A stretch of 64,000 nt of DNA from Desulfatibacillum aliphaticivorans DSM 15576 (GTDB lineage Bacteria > Desulfobacterota > Desulfobacteria > Desulfobacterales > Desulfatibacillaceae), in assembly GCF_000429905.1 (NCBI RefSeq), contig NZ_KE386982.1, forward strand, positions 277,134 to 341,133, written 5' to 3'. Positions 52,847-60,399 of this stretch are shown one piece after another; position 1 is the first letter of the stretch; each line of letters opens with the position of its first letter. The position numbers were made by a program, and so were the translations under genes. The notes beneath the pieces were generated by a model. That model did not search any database and was not told the DNA's origin. It saw nothing but the letters and a program-made list of their open reading frames with translations.

Positions 52847-54185
52847 AAACTTTCCCAGTGCAGACGCATTGCGTGCCAGGGCCGAGAATATAGCCAAGTC
52901 CAAACCCCGGCAGCCGGAGTCCATGAATCCGGAACAGATGCGTGACTTGTTGGAAGAGTTCCAGATTCACGAGATTGAACTGGAGTTGCAAAACGAGGAA
53001 CTGCGGCGCTCTCATATTAAGGAAGAAGAGACAAGGCAGCATTATTTCAATCTTTTTCATCATGCCCCTGTGGGATACGCCGTGCTGGATTCCGCCGGGA
53101 TCATCAAACAGGCCAATGCCGCCTTGGGAAAAATGATTGGCAAGGAGTCCGCCGAATTGCACCATAAGGCTTTTGCCGATTTCTTGCGCCCGGAAGACAG
53201 CCATGTATTTCGCTCCCGCTTTAAGTCCTTGCTGAATTATCCCGATGGCAAGTCTCTTGAAGTGCAGATTGCCTCCAAAGGGCTTTCCACCATCCACGCC
53301 TCTATCCATGCGGTTCCCCACCCGAGGAAAGCCTCTAAGGAAGGGAACGCAACAAAGGAGCTGCTGCTTAGTATCACGGACATCACGGTTCAAAAGAAAG
53401 CAGAGGCGCAGCTGCAGGAGGCCTTGGACTCCAGCCGGCAGCAATCCCAGGAAATCTCCGGCCTTTTAAAGGGCGCCCGGGCCGTATTGGAACAAAAGGA
53501 CTTCGCCCAAACAGCCCGCCTTATTTTTGACGTATGCCGGGAGTTGACCGGCGCAGCCTCCGGGTATGTGGCGCTTCTTTCAGATGACGGGGAGGAAAAT
53601 GAGTTGCTGTTTCTGGAAGCCGGGGGACTGCCTTGTACGGTGGATCCCAAACTGCCCATGCCGGTCAGGGGGCTTCGGGCCGAAGCCTATCATCTGAACA
53701 AGGTAGCGTACGACAACGATTTTATGGAAAGTCAATGGGTGAAATACATGCCGCCCGGACACGTGGTCTTGAATAACGTGCTTTTCGCCCCCCTGGTGAT
53801 CAAAGGCGTCACGGTCGGCATCATCGGCCTGGCCAACAAAGACGGCGATTTTAACGAAAACGACATCAAACTGGCTGCCGGCCTTGGGGAACTCACTGCT
53901 ATCGCCTTGGAAAACAGCCGCAACCTGGAAAAACGGCAAGAAGCGGAAAAAGCCCGGGAGCGCACGATTCAGGAACTGGAAACGGCCTTGTCGGAAGTCA
54001 AAAAATTGAGCGGCCTCCTTCCCATCTGCGCCCACTGCAAGAAAATCCGGGATGACCAAGGCTACTGGAAACAACTAGAGGCTTATATTACAAGCCATTC
54101 CGAAGTATGGTTCAGTCACAGCGTTTGTCCAACGTGCGCCAAAATTCACTATCCTGATATTGATATTTACGAAGAAGAACCCTGA
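52836..54185 (+). CDS. PAS-GAF signalling protein with a C-terminal Cys-rich module
   Basis: 449 residues from the ATG at 52836, which overlaps the upstream gene. An N-terminal helical segment (LLEEFQIHEIELELQNEELR) leads to a PAS domain (~75-195) and a GAF domain (~215-385, LTGAASGYVALLSDDGEENE). There is no kinase or cyclase. The end has CAHCKKIRDDQGYWKQLEAY followed by FSHSVCPTCAKIHYPD, a CxxC...CxxC layout I have seen at the end of many Desulfobacterota signalling proteins but cannot name. It probably works with the CheB-CheR protein. Confidence 0.83.
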   Translation: MTGKNFPSADALRARAENIAKSKPRQPESMNPEQMRDLLEEFQIHEIELELQNEELRRSHIKEEETRQHYFNLFHHAPVGYAVLDSAGIIKQANAALGKMIGKESAELHHKAFADFLRPEDSHVFRSRFKSLLNYPDGKSLEVQIASKGLSTIHASIHAVPHPRKASKEGNATKELLLSITDITVQKKAEAQLQEALDSSRQQSQEISGLLKGARAVLEQKDFAQTARLIFDVCRELTGAASGYVALLSDDGEENELLFLEAGGLPCTVDPKLPMPVRGLRAEAYHLNKVAYDNDFMESQWVKYMPPGHVVLNNVLFAPLVIKGVTVGIIGLANKDGDFNENDIKLAAGLGELTAIALENSRNLEKRQEAEKARERTIQELETALSEVKKLSGLLPICAHCKKIRDDQGYWKQLEAYITSHSEVWFSHSVCPTCAKIHYPDIDIYEEEP

Positions 54186-54231
54186 TATTCTGAAATTGTG
54201 AATGATAGCGGTTATTTGTGATTGGCTGCAA

Positions 54232-54361
54232 AATCGAAAAGGAAGTCTACCTGCGTCCCCATCCGCGCGAATTCATGCTGTATTACGACATTTAATCCAA
54301 TTTCGGCATCCAGGGATTTTTCGGATATCCTTGCGGCAATAAAGACGGGGGAGGCGCCTGA
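54232..54361 (+). pseudogene. Duplicated 3' end of glnA plus left arm of its terminator
   Basis: From about 54246 the DNA matches glnA codons for LRPHPxEFMLYYDI, the stop codon and the following intergenic DNA (49127-49238), with roughly eight differences in 114 bases. The match stops at 54361, inside the loop of the glnA terminator, so only the left terminator arm is present. Confidence 0.85.
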
Positions 54362-54777
54362 ACCCTGTAAAATTCCCGGAGGGCGGCGTCCGGTCTGGGA
54401 AGGAAGAAAAATACATTGGCGGCGGCGAGGCAGGTGAATTTTTCGTCGTCCCAGGGCAGGTTTTCGGCGTCTCCCTCCAGGACTTCCAGGCGGCCGGACT
54501 CCACGGCTTCCCGGTTTTGCTTCCTGGCCAGGGCGGCCATGTCCGGGCTCAAGTCGAGGCCCGCGGCCCTGGACGCCGTCTCCAAAACCATTTTCAGGAG
54601 CGCTCCTCCTCCGCAGCCCACTTCGCAAAAAACGTCGTCCGGACCGATCTCCAACTTCTCCAGGATAAGCCGAAAGCCTGGATAGTGTCCCTTGGGATCT
54701 TTGTACATCAGCCGGCCGATCCGTCCGCTGGGAATTCTGGCCGTTGCGTCCCAGATTTTGGAAAGAATGCCTGACAT
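54292..54777 (-). pseudogene. Class I SAM methyltransferase gene truncated by the glnA-tail segment
   Basis: 161 codons. The N-terminal ~135 residues are a normal class I methyltransferase: VFCEVGCGGGALLK (SAM motif I), GLDLSPDMAALA, VLEGDAENLPWDDEKF, ANVFFFLPRPDAALREFYRV. At that point relatives continue with LKPGG and a further ~70 residues, but here the frame runs into the antisense of the duplicated glnA tail and ends after ~24 unrelated residues. The SAM-binding half is intact, the C-terminal half is lost. The product, if made, is probably inactive. Confidence 0.8.
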
Positions 54778-54798
54778 AGCTTTCCCTCCTGATGCTCT

Positions 54799-55221
54799 TT
54801 AAAAAGCCCCCAACTGGCAGGGCTTGATCCTGATTTCCAGGGTTTCGCAGGCGGAGCTTACGGACATTTTGGAAATGTGCAGCCGCTTGGCGATGTCCCA
54901 GCAGGCAAAGCAGGGGATTCTTCCCTCCCGCGTTTGCTCCTTGATGGCGGCTTCCAGGTCCGGCTCCACAATGGAGGCGGGCTTGATGATTTTTTTATTG
55001 GGCTTGTACCCAAACAGGCCCATCTGGCATTTGGCCAGGCGAAAGCCCAAAACGTCCGTGGCTTTTCCTATATCAGCGGGGGAATACCCGGATTCCTCGG
55101 CCAGGGCGAAGGCCACGGCGCAGGCAAGGGTTCCGTCCTTCACCACTTTTTTCAAGGCTTTTTCCAAGTCCGGCTCAACAACGGCGTCCGGGGAGTGCTT
55201 TTCTCTAAAGTCCGTTCCCAT
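54799..55221 (-). CDS. Protein of unknown function with two tandem ~58-residue repeats
   Basis: 140 residues. Two copies of one domain: VVEPDLEKALKKVVKDGTLAC...FRLAKCQMGLFGYKP (about 14-72) and IVEPDLEAAIKEQTREGRIPC...IRIKPCQLGAF (about 82-140). Each has an acidic start, an internal AxxIxKxxxxxxxxLxI stretch that could be a helix-turn-helix, and a conserved end CQxGxFG. I do not recognise the family. It lies 21 nt upstream of the truncated methyltransferase gene, so they were probably one operon. A metal- or DNA-binding role is possible. Confidence 0.65.
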   Translation of the reverse strand: MGTDFREKHSPDAVVEPDLEKALKKVVKDGTLACAVAFALAEESGYSPADIGKATDVLGFRLAKCQMGLFGYKPNKKIIKPASIVEPDLEAAIKEQTREGRIPCFACWDIAKRLHISKMSVSSACETLEIRIKPCQLGAF

Positions 55222-55381
55222 TCCATTTCTCCTGTCTTTTGTTAAGATGCGAGAATATCATACTTAAAAACAGGCCGCTGGGCAAGCGCGGGGACGCAAT
55301 AACCCGTGGAGTAAGGCGTTAAAACGTGCTATACTCAAAATGAACAATTGTTGGCCCTGAATTTTGGTAACAAAGGTTGAT

Positions 55382-56446
55382 ATGCCCCTGCAAATTAATA
55401 GAAAAACAACCCGGCCTATCCGGGTGGGAGACGTTCCGGTGGGCGGCGGCGCCATGGTGTCCGTGCAATCCATGACCAACACCTTCACCCAGGACGTGGA
55501 GGCGACTGTCGCCCAGATCAAGAGGCTGGAGGCCGCCGGATGCGAGATCATCCGGTGCGCGGTCCCGGACATGGAGGCGGCCCAGGCGCTTCGATCCATC
55601 AAGGAGCAAATTTCCATTCCCTTGATCGCGGACATTCATTTTGACCACAAGCTGGCCGTCGCCAGTGCGGAAAACGGCGCGGACGGCCTGCGGATAAACC
55701 CCGGAAACATCGGCAGCCAGGATAAGGTCCGGGAAGTGGTGCAGGCGGCCAGGGACCACGGCATGGTCATCCGCATTGGGGTGAACGCCGGATCTCTGGA
55801 AAAGGACCTGCTGAAAAAATACGGAGCGCCCACGGCCGAAGCCATGGTGGAAAGCGCCGTGAACCACATCGACATGGTGCGTTCGTGGGATTTTCACGAC
55901 ATCAAGGTTTCCATCAAAGCCTCGGACGTGTTCAAGACCATCGAGGCTTACCGGGCCTTGTCGGAAAAGACCGATTTGCCCCTGCACCTTGGCATCACCG
56001 AGGCGGGCACGCGATACGCCGGCACGGTGAAAAGCTCTCTGGGCATCGGCCTGCTCTTGTTTGACGGCGTCGGCGACACCATCCGGGTGTCCCTGACCGG
56101 CGATCCGGTCACGGAGGTTCGGGTGGCTTACGAGATTCTGCGCAGCCTGAAAATCCGGGAGCGGGGGCCGGAGATCATATCGTGCCCCACCTGCGGCAGG
56201 ACGGAAATCGACGTGCTTGCCATTGTGGATCAGGTGGAAAAACGCCTGCAGAACATGACCAAGCCCATGAAAATCGCCATTATGGGGTGCGTGGTGAACG
56301 GCCCCGGAGAAGCCCGGGAGGCGGACGTGGGCATAGCCGGCGGCCGGGGCGTTGGCATTGTATTCAGGCGCGGACAAGTAATCAGGAAGGTCAAGGAAGC
56401 CGAATTGGTGGAAGCCCTTCTGGAAGAAATAGGAAAGGATGAATAA
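55382..56446 (+). CDS. ispG: 4-hydroxy-3-methylbut-2-en-1-yl diphosphate synthase (IspG)
   Basis: 354 residues from the ATG at 55382; an upstream TTG is less likely. IspG features: SVQSMTNTFTQDVEATV, AGCEIIRCAVPD, DIHFDHKLAV, GLRINPGNIG, LGITEAGT, and the 4Fe-4S ligands in ISCPTCGRTEID and MGCVVNGPGEA. It makes HMBPP in the MEP isoprenoid pathway. It abuts proS with no gap (stop then ATG), so they are translationally coupled. Confidence 0.97.
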   Translation: MPLQINRKTTRPIRVGDVPVGGGAMVSVQSMTNTFTQDVEATVAQIKRLEAAGCEIIRCAVPDMEAAQALRSIKEQISIPLIADIHFDHKLAVASAENGADGLRINPGNIGSQDKVREVVQAARDHGMVIRIGVNAGSLEKDLLKKYGAPTAEAMVESAVNHIDMVRSWDFHDIKVSIKASDVFKTIEAYRALSEKTDLPLHLGITEAGTRYAGTVKSSLGIGLLLFDGVGDTIRVSLTGDPVTEVRVAYEILRSLKIRERGPEIISCPTCGRTEIDVLAIVDQVEKRLQNMTKPMKIAIMGCVVNGPGEAREADVGIAGGRGVGIVFRRGQVIRKVKEAELVEALLEEIGKDE

Positions 56447-57964
56447 ATGGGAAAGCAGATGAAAACGGCGATTACGCCGACGCGGGAGGAAGATTATCCT
56501 GAGTGGTATCAACAAGTGGTCAAGGCTTCGGATCTGGCGGAAAACTCGCCCGTCCGGGGGTGCATGGTCATCAAGCCCTGGGGCTATGCAGTTTGGGAAA
56601 AGATTGTCGCCAACCTGGACCGCATGTTCAAAGAAACCGGGGTGAAAAACGCGTATTTCCCCTTGTTCATCCCTTTGCGCTTTCTCCAAAAGGAAGCCAA
56701 GCACGTGGAGGGCTTCGCCACGGAATGCGCCGTGGTCACCCATCATCGACTGGAAAAAGGCCCGGACGGAAACCTGGTTCCCGCGGGCGAGCTGACCGAA
56801 CCTTTGATCGTGCGCCCCACCTCCGAAACCATTATCGGCGATTCCTTTTCCCGCTGGGTGTCATCTTACCGGGATCTGCCCATCCTGCTTAACCAGTGGG
56901 CCAATGTGGTCCGCTGGGAAATGCGGCCCCGGGTGTTTTTACGCACTGCGGAATTTCTGTGGCAGGAAGGCCATACGGTGCACGCTACCTCCGAGGAAGC
57001 CTACGAGCGCACGGAAATGATGTTGAACGTCTACGCCGATTTTGTGGAAGAGTTCCTGGCCATGCCCGTGCTCAGGGGCGCCAAAAGCCCGGCTGAACGC
57101 TTCCCCGGCGCTGTGGACACCCTGTGCATCGAAGCTATGATGCAGGACCGCAAGGCCCTCCAGGCGGGGACCTCCCACTTTTTGGGCCAGAATTTCGCCG
57201 TAGCCTCCGAAATCAAGTTCCAGTCCGCCGAAGGCAAGGAGGAATACGCCTGGACCACCAGTTGGGGCGCCTCCACCAGGCTCATGGGCGGCTTGATCAT
57301 GGTTCATTCCGATGACGACGGTTTGGTTCTGCCTCCGCGCATCGCACCTGCCCAGGTGGTGTTGATGCCCATCATCAAAAAGGAGGAAACCCGGCAGGCG
57401 GTCATGGACTACACCAATTCCCTGGCGGACGAACTCCGCGCCCTGGATTTTCACGGCGAAAAGCTGTCCGTGGAAATCGACGATAAGGACAAACCCGGCC
57501 GCGCCTGGGACTGGATCAAGAAAGGCGTGCCCATCCGGGTGGAAATCGGGCCCCGGGACATGGAAAAGAACGCGGTCTTCATGGGCAGGCGCGACACGCC
57601 GGGCCACAAAAAAGAGTCCATGGACAGGAACGATTTCGTCGCCAAGGCGGTGGAAATGCTGGACGACATGACCCAAAAGCTCTTTCAAAAAGCCCTGGAT
57701 CACAGAGCCGAGTTCACCGAAAAAGTGGACGGCAAAGACGCTTTTTATAAATACTTTACGCCCAAGAACGCCGAAAAGCCGGAAATGCACGGCGGCTTCG
57801 CCCTGTCCCACTGGTGCGGCGAGATGGAGTGCGAAGAGAAGATCAAGCAGGACCTGGCAGTGACCATCCGCCTGATTCCCTTTGATGCGGAGGAAGAGGC
57901 GGGCGAATGCATTTGCTGCGGCAAGCCCAGCAAAAAGCGTGTTGTATTCGCCAAGTCGTATTAA
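56447..57964 (+). CDS. proS: Prolyl-tRNA synthetase, archaeal/eukaryotic type
   Basis: 505 residues without the bacterial editing insertion. Class II motifs include IPLRFLQKEAKHVEGFA, RPTSETIIGDSFSRW (motif 2 area), VRWEMRPRVFLRTAEFLWQE, and TTSWGASTRLMGGLIM (motif 3 area). The C-terminal zinc-like end has CGEMECEEKIK and CICCGKPSKKRVVFAKSY, ending in Tyr as in the archaeal-type enzyme. It charges tRNA-Pro. Coupled to ispG. Confidence 0.96.
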   Translation: MGKQMKTAITPTREEDYPEWYQQVVKASDLAENSPVRGCMVIKPWGYAVWEKIVANLDRMFKETGVKNAYFPLFIPLRFLQKEAKHVEGFATECAVVTHHRLEKGPDGNLVPAGELTEPLIVRPTSETIIGDSFSRWVSSYRDLPILLNQWANVVRWEMRPRVFLRTAEFLWQEGHTVHATSEEAYERTEMMLNVYADFVEEFLAMPVLRGAKSPAERFPGAVDTLCIEAMMQDRKALQAGTSHFLGQNFAVASEIKFQSAEGKEEYAWTTSWGASTRLMGGLIMVHSDDDGLVLPPRIAPAQVVLMPIIKKEETRQAVMDYTNSLADELRALDFHGEKLSVEIDDKDKPGRAWDWIKKGVPIRVEIGPRDMEKNAVFMGRRDTPGHKKESMDRNDFVAKAVEMLDDMTQKLFQKALDHRAEFTEKVDGKDAFYKYFTPKNAEKPEMHGGFALSHWCGEMECEEKIKQDLAVTIRLIPFDAEEEAGECICCGKPSKKRVVFAKSY

Positions 57965-57970
57965 CGAAAT

Positions 57971-58040
57971 GGGGTCAAGTCTACGTTTGACGTTTGAGAC
58001 TTAAAACACACGCTCAAACGTCAAACGTAGACTTGACCCC
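57971..58040. repeat. Perfect 28-bp inverted repeat
   Basis: GGGGTCAAGTCTACGTTTGA... (57971-57998) and its exact reverse complement (58013-58040) flank a 14-base loop. It starts 6 bp after the proS stop. Similar GGGGTCAAG ends are often seen near IS200-like (REP-associated) transposase genes; none is in this window. Confidence 0.92.
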
Positions 58041-58138
58041 CAACCACGAAACCCGGCAAATTTTGTATTTTGGGCGCCTATTATGCATGCGTTTTATGTG
58101 AAATGGGGTTATGGCCAAATTTTTATAATGACGGCGTT

Positions 58139-60280
58139 ATGATTCGAATTCAGGACATAATTGACAAGGTCTGGGATTATAATCCGGATGCGGATTTTGA
58201 CCTCATAGAACGGGCCTACATTTTTTCCGCCCGGGTTCACGACGGACAGGTGCGCCTGTCCGGGGAGCCTTATCTTTCCCATCCTTTGGAAGTGGCGGGA
58301 ATTCTGGCGGACATGCATCTGGACGTCACCAGCATCGGGGCCGGCCTGCTTCATGACGTGGTGGAGGATACCCACGCCACCCCGGAGCAGATTGACTCCA
58401 TGTTCGGAGCTGACATGGCCCACATCGTCAAAGGCGTGACCAAACTGTCCAAGCTCAGCTTTCGCAGCAGCCAGGAAAGGCAGGCGGAAAGCATCCGCAA
58501 GATGATCCTGGCCATGGCCGACGACATCCGGGTGGTTTTGATCAAACTGGCCGACAGGGTGCACAACATGCGCACCTTGCAGTTTCAAAAGGAGAACAAG
58601 CAAGTCCGCATCGCCCAGGAAACCCTGGACATCTACGCGCCCATCGCGGGGCGTTTGGGCATCTACTGGATCAAGCAGGAGTTGGAGGACCGTTCCTCCA
58701 TGTATTTATATCCCGAGCAGTACCGGGAGATCGAAAATCTCCAGAATCAAAAGAAGCACGAACGCGACGCCTACGTGGAAAAGGTCAAGGGCATCCTGCA
58801 CGACAAATTGGGGGAAGCGGGCCTGAAAGGCCAGATTTTGGGCCGTTATAAGAGCTTCTACAGCATTTACAATAAGATGCTTCAGCAAAACCTGGAGTTT
58901 GAAGAAGTCTACGATATCATCGCCTTCCGCGTGATTTTGGACACCATCCCCCAATGCTACGAAGCCCTGGGCCTGGTCCATAACATTTGGAAGCCCATCG
59001 CCAAAAAATTCAAGGACTACATCGGCAATCCCAAGCCCAACATGTACCAGTCCCTGCACACCACGGTGATCGGCCCCTTTGGGGAGCGCATGGAAATCCA
59101 GATCCGCACCCAGGAAATGGACGCCGTGGCCAAGTCGGGCATTGCCGCGCACTGGAGCTATAAGGAAGGCAAACAGGCGGATGAGAAAACCCGTCAGGCC
59201 TTCGCCTGGATTCAGGATATTGTCGAGCATCAGAAAAATGTAAAAGACCCCCAGGAGTTTCTGGAAAACGTCCGCATCGAATTATTTCCGGACGAAGTGT
59301 ACGTGTTCACCCCGGCCGGCGACGTCAAGGCCTTGCCCCGGGGCGCCACTCCCTTGGATTTCGCCTACGCCATTCACTCGGAGGTGGGGAATCATTGCAC
59401 CGGCGCCAAGGTGAACGGCCGTATGGTTCCGTTGCGCACGGAGCTGAAGACCGGCGACAGCGTGGAGATTCGGACCCAGAAGAAAGGGCATCCCAGCAAA
59501 GACTGGCTGCTTCACGTCAAGACGGTCAAGGCCAGGACCCGCATCCGTCAATGGATTAAAACCGAGGAGCGGGAGAGAAGCCTGGCTCTGGGCAGGGAAA
59601 TGTGCGAAAAAACCTTCCGGCGCAATCGCATGGCTTTATCCACCATGCTGAACAGCCCGGAAGTGGAAAAAATATACAAGGATTTTGGATACAAGGATGC
59701 AGAGAGCATGCTGGCGGCCGTGGGCTACGGCAAGCTGACCCCGCTGCAAATCCTCAAGAAATGGGCTCCTCAACCGGATTCCGACGAAGAAAACAAACTC
59801 CCGACTCATGCTCCCGCTCCCTCCAAGAAAAAGAAAGATGCAACGGGAATCCTGGTTAAAGGCATGGATGACATGCTCATCCGTTTCGGCAAGTGCTGCA
59901 ACCCCCTGCCGGGAGATCCGGTCGTGGGCTATATCACCCGGGGGCATGGGGTGACCGTGCATTTGAAAGGGTGCGTCAACGCCATGCAAATGGACCCGGA
60001 AAGGGCCATTGAAGTGGAATGGGCCGAAGACGTGACCCAGACCTATCCGGTCAGGCTGTATGTCAGGGCCAACGACCGGGTGGGGCTGCTGGCGGACATC
60101 ACCGCCGCAGTCAGCCAATGCGACGCCAACATCACGTCCATCAACACCCGTTTGGGGGAGGATCAGCAGGCCAATGTGTACCTGGTCGTCCAGGTGGCTG
60201 GAAAGGATCGTCTGGATGTGGTAATGGCAAGTATCCGCAAGGTCAACTCGGTCACCCTTGTCAAAAGGCAGAGTAGGTAG
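58139..60280 (+). CDS. rel: RelA/SpoT-family (p)ppGpp synthetase/hydrolase
   Basis: 713 residues from the ATG at 58139; the frame opens earlier but without a start that fits relatives. The HD hydrolase domain is intact (SHPLEVAGILADM, GLLHDVVEDT), followed by the synthetase domain (YDIIAFRVILDT, NPKPNMYQSLHTTVIGPFG), a TGS domain (EVYVFTPAGDVKALPRGATPLDFAY), a zinc-finger-like region with GKCCNPLPGD, and a C-terminal ACT domain (VRLYVRANDRVGLLADIT). It both makes and degrades the stringent-response alarmone. It stands alone. Confidence 0.95.
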   Translation: MIRIQDIIDKVWDYNPDADFDLIERAYIFSARVHDGQVRLSGEPYLSHPLEVAGILADMHLDVTSIGAGLLHDVVEDTHATPEQIDSMFGADMAHIVKGVTKLSKLSFRSSQERQAESIRKMILAMADDIRVVLIKLADRVHNMRTLQFQKENKQVRIAQETLDIYAPIAGRLGIYWIKQELEDRSSMYLYPEQYREIENLQNQKKHERDAYVEKVKGILHDKLGEAGLKGQILGRYKSFYSIYNKMLQQNLEFEEVYDIIAFRVILDTIPQCYEALGLVHNIWKPIAKKFKDYIGNPKPNMYQSLHTTVIGPFGERMEIQIRTQEMDAVAKSGIAAHWSYKEGKQADEKTRQAFAWIQDIVEHQKNVKDPQEFLENVRIELFPDEVYVFTPAGDVKALPRGATPLDFAYAIHSEVGNHCTGAKVNGRMVPLRTELKTGDSVEIRTQKKGHPSKDWLLHVKTVKARTRIRQWIKTEERERSLALGREMCEKTFRRNRMALSTMLNSPEVEKIYKDFGYKDAESMLAAVGYGKLTPLQILKKWAPQPDSDEENKLPTHAPAPSKKKKDATGILVKGMDDMLIRFGKCCNPLPGDPVVGYITRGHGVTVHLKGCVNAMQMDPERAIEVEWAEDVTQTYPVRLYVRANDRVGLLADITAAVSQCDANITSINTRLGEDQQANVYLVVQVAGKDRLDVVMASIRKVNSVTLVKRQSR

Positions 60281-60399
60281 TTTCTTTCCCGCCGTTTTTT
60301 GCGGGAAAGGCTTTTTCCATATTTTAAATACGATGCCGTTATGATTGGTCCCAACCCTCGCATCATGGCTAAGTTTCATGCATTAAAGAGGATCGGAGC

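Noticed and set aside
58070..58138. N-terminal extension of the Rel/SpoT protein
   Set aside because: The 23 extra residues are unlike relatives; the ATG at 58139 begins a typical Rel N-terminus.
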